A program made the position numbers and the translations under genes. Under the pieces are notes generated by a model that did no database searches, was not told the origin of the DNA, and saw only the letters and a list, made by a program, of their open reading frames with translations. From Yimella sp. cx-51 (GTDB lineage: Bacteria; Actinomycetota; Actinomycetes; Actinomycetales; Dermatophilaceae), in NCBI RefSeq assembly GCF_017654605.1, contig NZ_CP072113.1, forward strand, positions 496,001 to 560,000: DNA of 64,000 nt, in the 5' to 3' direction. Below, one piece after another: positions 51,983 to 63,654 of the stretch. Numbering within the stretch: position 1 is the stretch's first letter; each line of letters starts with the position of its first letter.

Positions 51983-54465
51983 CGACCGTCAGTTCTCCCT
52001 CTGCAGGCGGCAACGCCGTCGACACGGGTGGTAACGCGGCTGCACCGATCACGGTGGAGACCGTCACCCTGACGATCGACGGGGTCGAGGTCACCGCGCC
52101 CAAGGGCGCGCTGGTGATCCGCGCTGCCGAGCAGGTGGGCATCCAGATCCCGCGTTTCTGCGACCACCCGCTGCTCGACCCGGTCGGCGCCTGCCGTCAG
52201 TGCCTGGTCGAGGTGTCGACCAAGGGCCCGGACGGCTCCATGCGTCCGATGCCCAAGCCGCAGGCGTCCTGCACCCTCGAGGTCGCCGACGGCATGGAGG
52301 TCAAGACCCAGCAGACCTCCCCGGTGGCCGACAAGGCGCAGCAGGGCGTCATGGAACTCCTGCTGATCAACCACCCGCTCGACTGCCCGGTCTGCGACAA
52401 GGGCGGCGAGTGCCCCCTGCAGAACCAGGCGATGAGCAACGGCCGTCCGCGGTCACGCTTCGAGGACGTCAAGCGCACCTTCGCCAAGCCGATCAACATC
52501 TCCAGCCAGGTGTTGCTCGACCGCGAGCGCTGCGTGCTGTGTGCTCGCTGTACCCGCTTCTCCGACCAAGTGGCCGGTGACCCGTTCATCGCACTGATCG
52601 AGCGCGGCGCGCTGCAGCAGGTCGGCATCTACGAGGAGAAGCCCTTCGAGAGCTACTTCTCCGGCAACACCGTGCAGATCTGCCCGGTGGGTGCGCTGAC
52701 CGGCGCGGCCTACCGCTTCCGTAGCCGTCCCTTCGACCTCGTGTCGACCCCGAGCGTGTGTGAGCACTGCGCGAGCGGTTGTTCGCTGCGCACCGACCAC
52801 CGCCGTGGTGTCGTGCTGCGCCGCATGGCCCTGGAAGACATCGCCGTCAACGAGGAATGGAACTGCGACAAGGGTCGCTGGGCGTTCACCTACGCACAGC
52901 GCAGCCGCGTCCAGACCCCGATGGTGCGCGACGAGTCCGGTGAGCTCCGTGTCGCCGGCTGGCCGGAGGCGCTGGACGCAGCCGCCAAGGGCTTGGCCGC
53001 TGCCCGTGACGCGCGTGGTGTCGGAGTGCTGACCGGTGGACGCCTGTCCACCGAGGACGCCTACGCCTACAGCAAGTTCGCGCGTCTGGTGCTCGGCAGC
53101 AACGACATCGACTTCCGCTCGCGGCCGCACTCGGCCGAGGAGGCCGACTTCCTGGCCCACGCCGTCGTGGCGACGGGTCCGGACGCCGGCGCGGTGACCT
53201 TCGCCGACCTGGAGCACGCCGAGAGCGTCGTCCTGGTCGGACTGGAGCCGGAGGACGAGTCACCGATCATCTTCCTGCGACTGCGCAAGGGCTTCCGCAA
53301 GAACAAGGTCAAGGTCGTCTCGCTGGCCCCGTACGCCACCCGTGGCCTGGACAAGATGGGCGGCACCCTGGTGCCGACCGCTCCTGGCACCGAGGCCGAG
53401 GTGCTCGCCGCGATGGGCGACCCGGGCTCCGAGCTTGCTGAGATTGGCGGCCACATCGGTTCCGACAGCATTGTGCTGGTGGGCGAGCGGATGGCCACCT
53501 CGGGCGGCGCTCTCTCGGCCGCAGCAGCTTTCGCCGCCGCCAAGGGTGCGCGTCTGGGCTGGGTGCCGCGTCGAGCCGGTGAGCGTGGAGCGCTTGAGGT
53601 CGGTGCGCTGCCGACCCTGCTGCCCGGTGGCCGTGACGTCACCAACGTCGCCGCACGCGCGCAGGTCGCGACCGTCTGGGGTGCCGGCGAACTGCCGTCG
53701 CAGCCCGGCCGTGACACCGCCGCAATGCTGGCCGCGGCGGCCTCCGGGGAACTCTCCGCACTGGTCGTCGCCGGTGTCGACACCCGCGACCTCGTCGGCC
53801 AGGAGCGCGCGCAGCAGGGCCTGCGCAATGCCTTCGTGGTCTCGCTGGAGATCCGTGACAGCAGCGTCGCGCAGTACGCCGACGTGATCCTCCCCGTGGC
53901 CGCGCAGCAGGAGAAGTCCGGTTCGTACGTCAACTGGGAAGGCCGGGTGCGCACCTTCGAGCGTGCGTTCGACACCCAGACGATGAGCGACTACCGGGTG
54001 CTCGACCTGCTCGCCGCCGAAATGGGCGAGTTCCTCGGCACCCGCACCCTCGAGCAGGTGCGCAGCGAGATGGCTGAGCTCGGTCCGTGGGACGGCGACC
54101 GCGTCGTGCGTCCGCGCGCGAAGTCCGGCGGCGTTCCGCGTCCGCTGGTCGGTGAGGCGATCCTCGCCACCTGGGCGCAACTGCTCGACAAGGGCGTTCT
54201 GCAGGACGGCGAGCCCTTCCTCGCGGGAACTGCGCGTCCCTCGGTGGCCCGGATGTCGGCCGCCACCGCCGAAGGCGCCGGCCTGGTCGAAGGTGACCAG
54301 GTGCAGGTGTCGACCAAGGCCGGAGCGGTGACGCTCCCGGTCGAGGTGACCGTCATGCCCGACCACGTGGTCTGGCTGCCCACCAACTCCGCCGGCAGCG
54401 CGGTGCGTGCGACGCTCGACGTCGACGCGGGTGCCGCCGTCGCTCTGCGCAAGGCAGGTGCTTGA
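51979..54465 (+). CDS. nuoG: NADH-quinone oxidoreductase subunit G
   Basis: An 828-residue iron-sulfur subunit. The N-terminal [2Fe-2S] site is [15 protein letters not shown]. The His/Cys cluster region has [16 protein letters not shown], the next [4Fe-4S] site [11 protein letters not shown] with CPVGAL, and the extra N7-type site [19 protein letters not shown] molybdopterin-oxidoreductase-like domain without cofactor fills the rest, ending in a small β-barrel. ATG overlaps the nuoF stop. Confidence 0.95.
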   Translation: MTTVSSPSAGGNAVDTGGNAAAPITVETVTLTIDGVEVTAPKGALVIRAAEQVGIQIPRFCDHPLLDPVGACRQCLVEVSTKGPDGSMRPMPKPQASCTLEVADGMEVKTQQTSPVADKAQQGVMELLLINHPLDCPVCDKGGECPLQNQAMSNGRPRSRFEDVKRTFAKPINISSQVLLDRERCVLCARCTRFSDQVAGDPFIALIERGALQQVGIYEEKPFESYFSGNTVQICPVGALTGAAYRFRSRPFDLVSTPSVCEHCASGCSLRTDHRRGVVLRRMALEDIAVNEEWNCDKGRWAFTYAQRSRVQTPMVRDESGELRVAGWPEALDAAAKGLAAARDARGVGVLTGGRLSTEDAYAYSKFARLVLGSNDIDFRSRPHSAEEADFLAHAVVATGPDAGAVTFADLEHAESVVLVGLEPEDESPIIFLRLRKGFRKNKVKVVSLAPYATRGLDKMGGTLVPTAPGTEAEVLAAMGDPGSELAEIGGHIGSDSIVLVGERMATSGGALSAAAAFAAAKGARLGWVPRRAGERGALEVGALPTLLPGGRDVTNVAARAQVATVWGAGELPSQPGRDTAAMLAAAASGELSALVVAGVDTRDLVGQERAQQGLRNAFVVSLEIRDSSVAQYADVILPVAAQQEKSGSYVNWEGRVRTFERAFDTQTMSDYRVLDLLAAEMGEFLGTRTLEQVRSEMAELGPWDGDRVVRPRAKSGGVPRPLVGEAILATWAQLLDKGVLQDGEPFLAGTARPSVARMSAATAEGAGLVEGDQVQVSTKAGAVTLPVEVTVMPDHVVWLPTNSAGSAVRATLDVDAGAAVALRKAGA

Positions 54466-54466
54466 G

Positions 54467-55834
54467 GTGAGTTCACTGACCCAGTTCGCGTCGTCGGTCT
54501 CGGCCGCGACCGACAACCCGGTCGCCGACTTCAGTGACACCCCGTGGTGGTTGTCGCTGGTCAAGGCGGTGCTGATCTTCGTCTTCCTGTTGGTCAACAC
54601 GCTGATCGTCATCTGGTTCGAGCGGCGCGTCATCGGCCGCATGCAGCAGCGTCCCGGCCCCAACCGCACCGGTCCGTTCGGTCTGCTGCAGACCCTTGCC
54701 GACGGTGTGAAGCTGGCGCTGAAGGAAGACGTCACTCCCAAGAACGCCGACAAGCTGATGTTCATCCTGGCGCCGGTGATCGCCGGTGCGATGGCCTTCG
54801 TGTCGTTCGCGATCATCCCGCTCAGCAATGACGTCCACCTGTTCGGCCACCGCACGCCGCTGCAGTTGACCGACACCCCGATCTCGGTGCTGCTCGTGCT
54901 CGCCGTCGCCGGTGTCGGTGTCTACGGCTTCGTGCTGGCCGGATGGTCCTCCGGTTCGACCTACCCGCTGCTGGGTGGTCTGCGCTCCTCCGCCCAGGTG
55001 ATCTCCTACGAGATCGCGATGGGTCTGGCACTGGTCGCGGTCTTCCTCTACGCCGGATCGATGTCGACCAGCCAGATCGTCTACGCCCAGAAGAGCCTGT
55101 GGTACATCATCCCGGCGTTCTTCTCCTTCTTCGTCTACCTGATCACCATGGTCGGCGAGACCAACCGTCTGCCCTTCGACCTCGCCGAGGGTGAGGGTGA
55201 ACTCACGGGTGGTTTCCACACCGAGTACTCCTCGCTGAAGTTCGCGATGTTCTTCCTGGGTGAGTACGTCAACATGTTCACCGTGTCGGCGCTGGCCACC
55301 ACGCTGTTCCTCGGCGGCTGGCAGGCGCCCCCCGGGTTCGCCGCGCTCGGCATGAACGGTGGCTGGTGGGGCCTGATGTGGTTCACCATCAAGCTCTGGG
55401 GATTCATGTTCATGTTCGTCTGGCTGCGCGGTTCGTTGCCGCGCGTCCGGTACGACCAGTTCATGAAGCTGGGCTGGAAGGTGCTCATCCCGACCACCCT
55501 GCTGTGGGTCGTCGCGGTGGCCTTCATCCGCGCCTCGCAGCTGGGCTTCCTGGGCGACTCGAAGATCTCGTTCGCCGGCCGGGAGATCCCGCGGGCGACG
55601 CTGCTGGTCACCAGCCTGATTGCGCTCATCGTCCTGGGTGCTGCGTGGGCGTGGGACGCCCGGCAGGCCCGCAAGGAGTCCGAGCGGCCGGAGGTGCCGG
55701 ACGAGGTCGACCCGTTCGCGGGTGGCCACCCCGTGCCGCCGCTACCTGGCCAACGCCTGGTGGAGCCGGCGCCGAGTCTCACCGCTGCCCGAGTGACCAC
55801 GACCACCACCGATACGGAGGAGTCCCGTGGCTGA
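54467..55834 (+). CDS. nuoH: NADH-quinone oxidoreductase subunit H
   Basis: A 455-residue membrane subunit next to the quinone tunnel. Conserved parts are [38 protein letters not shown], and the acidic loop [20 protein letters not shown]. About eight helices, then a hydrophilic C-terminal tail of about 55 residues. GTG starts one base after the nuoG stop; an in-frame GTG three codons earlier is possible. Confidence 0.95.
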   Translation: MSSLTQFASSVSAATDNPVADFSDTPWWLSLVKAVLIFVFLLVNTLIVIWFERRVIGRMQQRPGPNRTGPFGLLQTLADGVKLALKEDVTPKNADKLMFILAPVIAGAMAFVSFAIIPLSNDVHLFGHRTPLQLTDTPISVLLVLAVAGVGVYGFVLAGWSSGSTYPLLGGLRSSAQVISYEIAMGLALVAVFLYAGSMSTSQIVYAQKSLWYIIPAFFSFFVYLITMVGETNRLPFDLAEGEGELTGGFHTEYSSLKFAMFFLGEYVNMFTVSALATTLFLGGWQAPPGFAALGMNGGWWGLMWFTIKLWGFMFMFVWLRGSLPRVRYDQFMKLGWKVLIPTTLLWVVAVAFIRASQLGFLGDSKISFAGREIPRATLLVTSLIALIVLGAAWAWDARQARKESERPEVPDEVDPFAGGHPVPPLPGQRLVEPAPSLTAARVTTTTTDTEESRG

Positions 55835-56510
55835 GAAGAAGAAGCCGCAAAGCGACGACCAAGGCGGAGGCGGGTTTCTCTCCGACCTGTTCGCGCCCGT
55901 GGCCGGATTCGGTGTCACGTTCGCGACGATGTTCCGCAAGATAGAGACCGAGGAATACCCGGAGCAGAAGCGTCCGACGCAGCTGCGGTTCCACGGTCGA
56001 CACCAGCTCAACCGTCACCCCGACGGTCTGGAGAAGTGTGTCGGTTGCGAACTGTGCGCCTGGGCCTGCCCGGCCGACGCGATCCTGGTCGAGGGTGCGC
56101 ACAACGACGACGCAGCCGGCGAGCGCTTCTCGCCGGGGGAGCGGTACGGCCGCGTCTACCAGATCAACTACCTGCGCTGCATCTTCTGCGGACTCTGCAT
56201 CGAGGCGTGCCCCACGCGCGCCCTCACGATGACCAACGAGTACGAGCTGGCCGACAACAACCGCGCCGACCTGATCTTCACCAAGGATCAACTGCTGGCA
56301 CCGGTGCTGTCGGGCATGCTTCCTGCCCCGCACCCGATGGTCGAGGGCATGGAGGAGCGCGACTACTACCAGGGCAAGGTGCGCATGGCCACCGACGCAC
56401 AGCGTCAGTGGGTCGAAGAGCACGGTGGCGACACCGATGTCGACGCCCCCGACGAGACTCCGGTCGAGCACCACTCGGCCGGCCAACACGCAGGGGAGGG
56501 ACGTCCGTGA
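55827..56510 (+). CDS. nuoI: NADH-quinone oxidoreductase subunit I
   Basis: A 227-residue ferredoxin-like subunit with two [4Fe-4S] clusters, ligated by [12 protein letters not shown] and [12 protein letters not shown]. Downstream is [18 protein letters not shown], conserved in actinobacteria, and an acidic tail. The GTG start lies inside the end of nuoH (8-base overlap). Confidence 0.96.
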   Translation: MAEKKKPQSDDQGGGGFLSDLFAPVAGFGVTFATMFRKIETEEYPEQKRPTQLRFHGRHQLNRHPDGLEKCVGCELCAWACPADAILVEGAHNDDAAGERFSPGERYGRVYQINYLRCIFCGLCIEACPTRALTMTNEYELADNNRADLIFTKDQLLAPVLSGMLPAPHPMVEGMEERDYYQGKVRMATDAQRQWVEEHGGDTDVDAPDETPVEHHSAGQHAGEGRP

Positions 56511-57298
56511 GCAACCTCGGTGGAGCCGAGTCGACGCTGTTCTTCGTGCTGGCCCCGTTGACGGTGGTCGGTGCGTTGGGCCTGCTCTTCGCTCGCAAGG
56601 CCGTCCACGCGGCCATGGGCATGGCGCTGACCATGGTGGCGATGGGTGTCTTCTACATCACCCAGAACGCCGAGTTCCTCGGTGTCATCCAGATCTTCGT
56701 CTACTCCGGCGCCGTGATGATGCTGTTCCTCTTCGTTGTCATGCTGGTCGGTGTCGACAGTTCCGACTCGATGGTCGAGACGATCAAGGGCCAGCGCGTG
56801 GCCGGTCTGCTGCTGGCGCTGGCGCTCGCGGCACTCGGTGTGTCCGCAGTCGGTAAGGCGAAGTTCGGCAGTTTCGCCGGCCTCGACAAGGTCAACGACG
56901 AGGGCAACGTCAGCGGCATGGCTGACCTGATCTTCGGCCCCTATGTCTGGACCTTCGAAGTCACCTCGGCGCTGCTGATCACCGCAGCCATCGGAGCGAT
57001 GGTGCTGGCGCACCGCGAGCGTCTGACCCCCAAGGCATCACAGGCCGACTGGTCGCGCGCCCGCATCAAGCGCGGCGAGGACGTCGCGGGTCTGCCGGTG
57101 CCGGGTGTCTACGCCCGCCACAACGCGGTCGACACTCCTGCTCTCCTGCCGGACGGCACGGTCGCCGAGAAGTCGGTGTCGCGCGTGCTCCAGGCCCGTG
57201 GCCAGGTGATGTCGACGGGCGAGCTCACCGCGGCGAGCCGTGAACTGGAAGGCGAGACCGGAGACATGACTCGTTACGAAGGAGGCACGGACCGATGA
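56507..57298 (+). CDS. nuoJ: NADH-quinone oxidoreductase subunit J
   Basis: A 263-residue membrane subunit with five helices. The third contains the glycine-rich [20 protein letters not shown], whose π-bulge is needed for coupling. A hydrophilic C-terminal region of about 90 residues follows, longer than in E. coli (184 residues). GTG start behind GGGGAGGG, overlapping the nuoI stop. Confidence 0.95.
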   Translation: MSNLGGAESTLFFVLAPLTVVGALGLLFARKAVHAAMGMALTMVAMGVFYITQNAEFLGVIQIFVYSGAVMMLFLFVVMLVGVDSSDSMVETIKGQRVAGLLLALALAALGVSAVGKAKFGSFAGLDKVNDEGNVSGMADLIFGPYVWTFEVTSALLITAAIGAMVLAHRERLTPKASQADWSRARIKRGEDVAGLPVPGVYARHNAVDTPALLPDGTVAEKSVSRVLQARGQVMSTGELTAASRELEGETGDMTRYEGGTDR

Positions 57299-57594
57299 GC
57301 CCCATGGTCTACGTCTACCTGTCGGTCATTCTTTTCGCGATCGGCTCCGCGACGGTTCTGTTGCGGCGCAACGCGATCATCGTGTTCATGGGTGTGGAGT
57401 TGATGCTCAACTCCGCCAACCTCGCCTTCGTCACGTTCGCGCGCATGCACGGAACGCTCGACGGTCAGGCCATCGCGCTGTTCGTGATGGTCGTCGCAGC
57501 GGCGGAGGTCGTGGTCGGTCTGGCCATCATCATGGCGATCTTCCGAGCCCGCCGCTCGGCCTCGGTCGACGACGCGAACTTGCTGAAGTTCTAA
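57295..57594 (+). CDS. nuoK: NADH-quinone oxidoreductase subunit K
   Basis: A 99-residue, three-helix membrane subunit related to MrpC. It carries the conserved glutamates in [15 protein letters not shown] and [18 protein letters not shown] that take part in proton movement. ATGA overlap with nuoJ. Confidence 0.96.
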   Translation: MSPMVYVYLSVILFAIGSATVLLRRNAIIVFMGVELMLNSANLAFVTFARMHGTLDGQAIALFVMVVAAAEVVVGLAIIMAIFRARRSASVDDANLLKF

Positions 57595-57611
57595 GGGAAC
57601 GGTGACTTGAG

Positions 57612-59555
57612 TTGAACTTCCTCACTACCTCCGCGCAAGCGGCAGGCCAGACATCGGCTGCGCAGGCGGCCGAGGGCGCAGCGGCCATGGGCTGGTTGCT
57701 CATCGCGCTGCCCCTGCTGGGTGCCGCGGTGCTGCTGCTGGGCGGCCGCAAGCTCGACAAGATCGGACCGGCGATCGCCACCGTGTTGTCGTGGGCCTCC
57801 TTCGTTGTCGGGCTGCTGATCCTGGTGCAGATGCTCGGTGCCTCGGTCGACGAGCGCGCCCAGCACCTCAAGCTCTTCTCGTGGATCCCGGCCGGCGCCC
57901 TGAACGTCGACTTCGGCCTGTTGATGGATCAGCTCTCGCTGACCTTCGTCATGCTGATCACCTTCGTCGGCTCGCTGATCCACGTCTACTCCCTGGGTTA
58001 CATGGAGCACGACCCGGACAAGCGCCGGTTCTTCGCCTACCTCAACCTGTTCGTCGCCGCGATGCTGACGCTGGTGCTGGCCGACTCCTATGTCGGACTC
58101 TTCCTCGGTTGGGAAGGCGTGGGCCTGGCGTCCTACCTGCTCATCGGCTTCTGGAACTGGAACCCCGCGTACGCGACGGCCGCCAACAAGGCGTTCATCG
58201 TCAACCGTGTCGGCGACTTCGGCATGTTGCTGGCCATTTTCACGATGTTCGCCGCCTTCGGCAAGGTCGACTTCGTGGGCGTGAATGAGTCGATCGCGGG
58301 CGCCAGCAAGGGCACGGTCACCATGATCGGTCTCTTCCTGCTGGTCGCCGCCTGCGGTAAGTCGGCGCAGTTCCCGCTGCAGTCCTGGCTGGGTGACGCG
58401 ATGGCCGGCCCGACCCCGGTGTCGGCGCTGATCCACGCCGCGACGATGGTCACCGCGGGCGTCTACCTGATCGTGCGCAGCAATGTCATCTACGACGCCA
58501 CCCCGGACGCCCGCCTCGCGGTCTGCATCGTGGGTGCGATCACGTTGATGATGGGTGCGATCATCGGTTGCGCCAAGGACGACATGAAGAAGGCGCTGGC
58601 CGCCTCGACGATGTCGCAGATCGGCTACATGATCCTGGCCGCCGGTCTCGGCCCGGTCGGATACGCCTTCGCGATCTTCCACCTGGTCACGCACGGCTTC
58701 TTCAAGGCCGGCATGTTCCTCGGTGCGGGATCGGTGATGCACGGCATGAACGACCAGGTCGACATGCGTCGCTTCGGCGGCTTGTCGACGGTCATGAAGA
58801 TCACCTGGGTGACCTTCGGCCTCGGCTTCCTGGCGATCATCGGCTTCCCCGGCCTGTCCGGCTTCTGGAGCAAGGACAAGATCATCGAAGCCGCGTTCGT
58901 CGGTGAGGGGTGGCGTCCGTGGGTCTTCGGTGGTGCGACGCTGATCGCCGCCGGAATCACCGCGTTCTACATGTCGCGGATGTTCTTCATGACCTTCCAC
59001 GGCAAGCGCCGCTGGACCGAGGACGTCCACCCGCACGAGTCGCCGCTGACGATGACCGTGCCGATGATGATCCTCGCCGTCGGCTCGGCGTTCCTGGGCC
59101 TCGGTCTGGTGATCGTCGACTTCCCGCACTGGTTGGAGCCGGTCGTCGGCGCCCACCCGGAGGGGGAGCACCCCGTGCTCTCCATCCCGGTGCTGATGGC
59201 GCTCACGATGATCGTCGTCGCTGCCGGTGTGGCCCTGGCCTGGATGAGGTACTGGCGCGATGAGGTGCCGGTGACGCCGCCGGTCGGCTCGACCGCCACC
59301 CGCGCGGCCCGCCGCGACCTCTACCAGGACGACATCAATGAAGCGGTCTTTGCTCGTCCCGGTCTGCACCTGACCCGTTCGCTGGTCTTCGCCGACAACA
59401 AGGGTGTCGACGGTGCCGCAGGCGGCCTGGCCGCGCTGGTGGGCGGAAGCGCCTCGCGCTTGGCGAAATTGCAGAACGGTTATGTCCGCTCGTACGCGAC
59501 GACGATGTTGGTCGGTGTCGTGGCGATCCTCGGTGTGCTGTGGGTGATCCAGTGA
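57612..59555 (+). CDS. nuoL: NADH-quinone oxidoreductase subunit L
   Basis: A 647-residue antiporter-like proton-pumping subunit. Key parts are [40 protein letters not shown] (Glu in the pump path), the Lys of [20 protein letters not shown], and [13 protein letters not shown]. The likely start is TTG ([12 protein letters not shown]) 17 bases after nuoK, behind a weak GGGAAC; the first helix begins at about residue 25. The long lateral helix region lies near the C-terminus. Confidence 0.94.
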   Translation: MNFLTTSAQAAGQTSAAQAAEGAAAMGWLLIALPLLGAAVLLLGGRKLDKIGPAIATVLSWASFVVGLLILVQMLGASVDERAQHLKLFSWIPAGALNVDFGLLMDQLSLTFVMLITFVGSLIHVYSLGYMEHDPDKRRFFAYLNLFVAAMLTLVLADSYVGLFLGWEGVGLASYLLIGFWNWNPAYATAANKAFIVNRVGDFGMLLAIFTMFAAFGKVDFVGVNESIAGASKGTVTMIGLFLLVAACGKSAQFPLQSWLGDAMAGPTPVSALIHAATMVTAGVYLIVRSNVIYDATPDARLAVCIVGAITLMMGAIIGCAKDDMKKALAASTMSQIGYMILAAGLGPVGYAFAIFHLVTHGFFKAGMFLGAGSVMHGMNDQVDMRRFGGLSTVMKITWVTFGLGFLAIIGFPGLSGFWSKDKIIEAAFVGEGWRPWVFGGATLIAAGITAFYMSRMFFMTFHGKRRWTEDVHPHESPLTMTVPMMILAVGSAFLGLGLVIVDFPHWLEPVVGAHPEGEHPVLSIPVLMALTMIVVAAGVALAWMRYWRDEVPVTPPVGSTATRAARRDLYQDDINEAVFARPGLHLTRSLVFADNKGVDGAAGGLAALVGGSASRLAKLQNGYVRSYATTMLVGVVAILGVLWVIQ

Positions 59556-61102
59556 TGTCCAACTACCCCTGGTTGACGACGATCGGCCTCGTGCCGCTGG
59601 TCGGCGCCATCGTCATTGCGGCGCTGCCCAAAGCGGCCGCTGCCTCGGCGCGGATCATCGCGCTGGTGTTCTCGCTGGTTACGCTGGGCCTCGGCATCGC
59701 CGCCGCGACCCAGTTCAAGACCGGTGGCACGGACGGTCAGTTCCAGCTCACCGAGACCCACACCTGGATCAAGCAGTTCGGGGTTTCGTACGCGCTCGGT
59801 GTCGACGGCATCTCGCTCGCGCTGATCCTGATGAGCCTGGTGCTCGTGCCGGTCTCGATCCTGGCGGCCTGGAAGGACGTCGACGACGAGAGCGCCGGTC
59901 GCCAGAAGTCGTACTACGCGCTGCTGCTGGTGCTGGCCACCTTCATGGTCGGTGTCTTCGCGGCCACGGACGTCTTCCTGTTCTACGTCTTCTTCGAGGC
60001 GATGCTGATCCCGGTCTACTTCCTGATCGGTCAGTTCGGTGGCCCGCGCCGCCAGTACGCCGCGGTGAAGTTCCTGATCTTCTCGCTGCTGGGCGGCCTG
60101 ATCATGCTCGCGGCGGTGATCGGTCTCTACCAGGCCGGCCCGGGCGGCGAGCACGGCTTCCTGGTGAGCAACCTGGTGGGCGCAGACATCCCGCTGTCGA
60201 CGCAGAAGTGGCTCTTCGTCGGATTCTTCATCGCCTTCGCGGTGAAGGCCCCGATGGTGCCGGTGCACACCTGGCTGCCGGACGCCGCGTCCGAGTCCAA
60301 GCCGGCCGTTGCCGTCCTGCTCGTCGGTGTGCTCGACAAGGTCGGCACCTACGGAATGATCCGCTTCTGCCTCGAGCTCTTCCCCGGTGCGTCCAAGTGG
60401 GCGACACCGGTGGTCATCACACTCGCGGTGATCTCGATCATCTACGGTGCGCTGGTCGCGATCGGCCAGACCGACATGATGCGCCTGATCGCCTACACCT
60501 CGGTCAGCCACTTCGGCTTCATCGTCATGGGCATCTTCGCGATGACCAGCACGTCCCAGATCGGCGCGAACCTCTACATGATCAACCACGGTTTCACCAC
60601 CGGTGCGTTGTTCCTGTTCGCCGGCTTCCTGGTGGCGCGCGGCGGTAGCCGCAAGATCGCCGACTACGGCGGTTGGCAGCGGGTCACCCCGGTGCTCGCC
60701 GGTGTGTTCCTGATCGCGGGCCTGTCCGGTCTGGCGCTGCCGGGCCTGAACGCCTTCGTCTCGGAGTTCCTGGTGATGGTGGGTACCTTCCCCAAGTACT
60801 GGCTCGCCGCGACGATCGGTGCGCTGGCCGTCATCCTGGCTGCGATCTACATCCTGCTGATGTACAAGAACGTGATGACCGGACCCAAGCCGGAAGGGGA
60901 GCGGTTCTCCGCCATCCCTGACCTCGACGGACGCGAGAAGGTCGTCGCCGGTGTGCTGCTGGCCTTCCTGATCGGCCTCGGTGTCTACCCCAAGCCGGCA
61001 CTGGACATGTTGAAGCCCGCCGTGACGCAGACCATGCAGCACGTCGGGGTGACCGACCCCGCTCCCACCGAGGGTGCGGCCGTTGACGGGAGCGCCAAGT
61101 AA
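59555..61102 (+). CDS. nuoM: NADH-quinone oxidoreductase subunit M
   Basis: A 515-residue antiporter-like subunit. Conserved features are FYVFFEAMLIPVYFLIGQFG, AFAVKAPMVPVHTWLPDAAS, LVGVLDKVGTYGMIRF and AYTSVSHFGFIVMG. The residues after WLPDA are ASESKP rather than the HTEAP seen in many bacteria. ATG overlaps the nuoL stop. Confidence 0.95.
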   Translation: MSNYPWLTTIGLVPLVGAIVIAALPKAAAASARIIALVFSLVTLGLGIAAATQFKTGGTDGQFQLTETHTWIKQFGVSYALGVDGISLALILMSLVLVPVSILAAWKDVDDESAGRQKSYYALLLVLATFMVGVFAATDVFLFYVFFEAMLIPVYFLIGQFGGPRRQYAAVKFLIFSLLGGLIMLAAVIGLYQAGPGGEHGFLVSNLVGADIPLSTQKWLFVGFFIAFAVKAPMVPVHTWLPDAASESKPAVAVLLVGVLDKVGTYGMIRFCLELFPGASKWATPVVITLAVISIIYGALVAIGQTDMMRLIAYTSVSHFGFIVMGIFAMTSTSQIGANLYMINHGFTTGALFLFAGFLVARGGSRKIADYGGWQRVTPVLAGVFLIAGLSGLALPGLNAFVSEFLVMVGTFPKYWLAATIGALAVILAAIYILLMYKNVMTGPKPEGERFSAIPDLDGREKVVAGVLLAFLIGLGVYPKPALDMLKPAVTQTMQHVGVTDPAPTEGAAVDGSAK

Positions 61103-62643
61103 TGGGGCCCACTACCTTCACGCAGGCGCAGATCACGTACTCGGCCCTGCTGCCGACGTTCGTCGTCTTCGGTGCGGCGTTGGTCGGAGTGCTGATCGAG
61201 GCGTTCGCACCACGTGCGGTGCGCTACGCGAGCCAACTGGTGGTGACGCTGCTCGGTCTGGTAACCGCGCTCGTCCTGCTGGTCACGATCTCGCGCGACC
61301 ACCAGGGCATCACCGCCGGTCGCGCACTGGCGATCGACGGCCCGGCGTTGATGATGCAGGGCACGATCCTGGCGCTGTCGATCCTCGCCGTGCTCGTGAT
61401 GGCCGAGCGGTTCAACTCCGACGGTCCCGACACCTTCACCCAGGCGGGTGCCTCGGTGCCGGGCTCGCCGTACGAGGCCAAGGCCGAGCGTCTGGGTGCC
61501 ACCACCACCGAGGTCTTCCCGCTGACGCTCTTCTCGGTCGCGGGCATGATGATGTTCCCCGCGTCCAACAACCTGCTCACGATGTTCGTCGCGCTCGAGG
61601 TGCTCTCGCTGCCGCTCTACATCCTGACCGGCCTCGCCCGCCGTCGCCGCCTGCTCTCGCAGGAAGCCGCGCTGAAGTACTTCCTGCTCGGCGCCTTCGG
61701 TTCGGCGTTCTTCCTGTTCGGTGCGGCGATGATCTTCGGCTTCGCCGGTTCGCTCGACCTCGGCGCCATCGCCGGCGCGGTCGGCACCGTCGGCGGACAA
61801 GACTCCGTCCTGGTGTTCGGCATCATCCTGATCGCGGTCGGCCTGCTGTTCAAGGTCGGTGCGGTGCCCTTCCACTCGTGGACGCCGGACGTCTACCAGG
61901 GCGCTCCGACGCCGGTCTCGGGCTTCATGGCTGCCTGCACGAAGGCTGCTGCCTTCGGCGCTCTGCTGCGCGTCTTCTACGTCGCCTTCGAGGGCATGCG
62001 CTGGACCTGGCAGCCGATCATGATCGTCGTCTCGTTGCTGACGATGGTCGTCGGCGCGGTGATGACGGTGACCCAGACCGACATCAAGCGTCTGCTGGCC
62101 TACAGCTCGATCTCGCACGCGGGCTTCTTGCTGCTGGCGCTCACGGCACTCGACCGTCAGACGGTGGCCGGGCTGCAGTTCTACGTCGCTGCCTACGGTG
62201 TCTCGACCATCACCGCCTTCGCCCTGGTGGCACTGGTGCGCAAGTCGGGAGTCGAGGCGACCCACCTGTCCGAATGGGCGGGCCTGGGCAAGACACACCC
62301 CGTCGTCGCTGGCGTGTTCGGCTTCCTGATGCTGTCGTTCGCCGGTATCCCGCTGACCGCAGGTTTCACGAGCAAGTTCGTCCTCTTCGCCCCTGTGGTG
62401 AAGTTCGGCCCGGTCTGGCTGGTCGTCGTCGCGCTGGTGGTCTCGATCATCACCGCCTTCGCGTACGCCCGCGTGATCGTGCTGATGTTCTTCTCCGAGC
62501 CGGCCGACGGCGTCCAAGTGGCGATTCCGTCGCCACTGAGCGGAGTGGCGATCGCCGTGGGCGCAGCGATGACGCTCGCGCTCGGTGTGATGCCCGCGCC
62601 GCTGCTCGACATCGCAGGCCACGCCTCGCAGTTCCTGCGCTGA
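61102..62643 (+). CDS. nuoN: NADH-quinone oxidoreductase subunit N
   Basis: A 513-residue antiporter-like subunit. Conserved features are FVALEVLSLPLYILTGLARR, QEAALKYFLLGAFGSAFFLF, KVGAVPFHSWTPDVYQGAPT and LLAYSSISHAGFLLLAL. Its start overlaps the nuoM stop and it ends the nuo operon; the prenyl synthase gene begins one base after its stop. Confidence 0.95.
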   Translation: MGPTTFTQAQITYSALLPTFVVFGAALVGVLIEAFAPRAVRYASQLVVTLLGLVTALVLLVTISRDHQGITAGRALAIDGPALMMQGTILALSILAVLVMAERFNSDGPDTFTQAGASVPGSPYEAKAERLGATTTEVFPLTLFSVAGMMMFPASNNLLTMFVALEVLSLPLYILTGLARRRRLLSQEAALKYFLLGAFGSAFFLFGAAMIFGFAGSLDLGAIAGAVGTVGGQDSVLVFGIILIAVGLLFKVGAVPFHSWTPDVYQGAPTPVSGFMAACTKAAAFGALLRVFYVAFEGMRWTWQPIMIVVSLLTMVVGAVMTVTQTDIKRLLAYSSISHAGFLLLALTALDRQTVAGLQFYVAAYGVSTITAFALVALVRKSGVEATHLSEWAGLGKTHPVVAGVFGFLMLSFAGIPLTAGFTSKFVLFAPVVKFGPVWLVVVALVVSIITAFAYARVIVLMFFSEPADGVQVAIPSPLSGVAIAVGAAMTLALGVMPAPLLDIAGHASQFLR

Positions 62644-62644
62644 G

Positions 62645-63640
62645 ATGAGCATCGCCACCGCTGCAATCGGGGTGCCCGGCGCGTCCGAGGCACTCACCGA
62701 GCGCTTGGTCGACGGCCTGGCCGCCGTCGATGCCCGGTTGCGTGAGGTCGTCAGGCACGACGATCCGTTCATCGCCGAGGCGTCCACCCACCTGGTGGAC
62801 GCCGGCGGTAAGCGGTTCCGTCCGCTGCTGACCTTGCTCGCCGCCGAGGTGGCGGGCGGCACCAACCCGCAGGTGATCGACGCCGCGGTGGGGGTCGAAC
62901 TCACCCACCTGGCCTCGCTCTACCACGACGACGTGATGGACGAGGCCGACCTGCGTCGCGGCGTCACTAGCGCCAACGCGCGCTACGGCAACTCGACGGC
63001 GATCCTGGTCGGCGACCTGCTCTTCGGCAAGGCCTCGGCGATCGTGGCCGGGCTCGGCCCCGAGGCTGTCCTGATCCAGGCCGAGACCTTCGTCCGGTTG
63101 TGCACCGGTCAGATCGAGGACGACCGGCAGTCGCCGGGCGATGCCGACCCGATGGAGCACTACCTGGGTGTGCTGGCCGACAAGACCGGCTCGTTGATCG
63201 CCACCGCGGCGCGTTATGGCGCGATGTTCGGCGGTGCCCAGCCGGCGGTCGTCGAAGCGATGCGTCAGTACGGCGAACTGGTCGGCATGGTCTTCCAATT
63301 GGCCGACGACGTGCTCGACATCAGCTCCGATGTCTCCGGTAAGGAGCCGGGCACCGATCTGCGCGAAGGCGTGCGCACGCTCCCGGTGCTCTACGCCCTC
63401 GCGTCCACCGACCCGGCCGACGCGCGCTTGCAGGCGTTGATCAGCAAGCCGATCACAGATCCGGACGAACACGCGGAGGCGTTGGCGTTGCTGCGGCGGC
63501 ATCCGGCGCTGGAGCGTGCTCGTCAGCGCACCCTCGCCGTTGCGGCACAGGCGCGAGCCCTGCTGGAGCCTCTGGGCGAGAGCGATGCGCTGAGCGTCCT
63601 GCGCGAATTGCCTGATTCGGTGGCATCTCGCTCACTCTGA
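62645..63640 (+). CDS. Long-chain polyprenyl diphosphate synthase
   Basis: A 331-residue trans-isoprenyl synthase. The first Asp-rich motif is LYHDDVMDEADLRRG, the second LADDVLDISSD; GGKRFRPLLTLLAAEV is the usual N-terminal site. Small residues before the first motif (LTHLASLYHDD) point to a long product, suitable for the menaquinone side chain (compare Rv0562, grcC1). The exact chain length cannot be read. Being directly behind nuoN, it is probably co-transcribed with complex I. Confidence 0.9.
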   Translation: MSIATAAIGVPGASEALTERLVDGLAAVDARLREVVRHDDPFIAEASTHLVDAGGKRFRPLLTLLAAEVAGGTNPQVIDAAVGVELTHLASLYHDDVMDEADLRRGVTSANARYGNSTAILVGDLLFGKASAIVAGLGPEAVLIQAETFVRLCTGQIEDDRQSPGDADPMEHYLGVLADKTGSLIATAARYGAMFGGAQPAVVEAMRQYGELVGMVFQLADDVLDISSDVSGKEPGTDLREGVRTLPVLYALASTDPADARLQALISKPITDPDEHAEALALLRRHPALERARQRTLAVAAQARALLEPLGESDALSVLRELPDSVASRSL

Positions 63641-63654
63641 GTATGGGTACCGTC

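Noticed and set aside
57591-59369. Long open frame of 592 codons on the minus strand opposite nuoL
   Set aside because: Very high in Arg, His, Asp and Gln without domain features; antisense shadow of nuoL.
60985-62904. Long open frame of 639 codons on the minus strand opposite nuoN
   Set aside because: Same composition artefact; no ribosome site and no homology I recognise.
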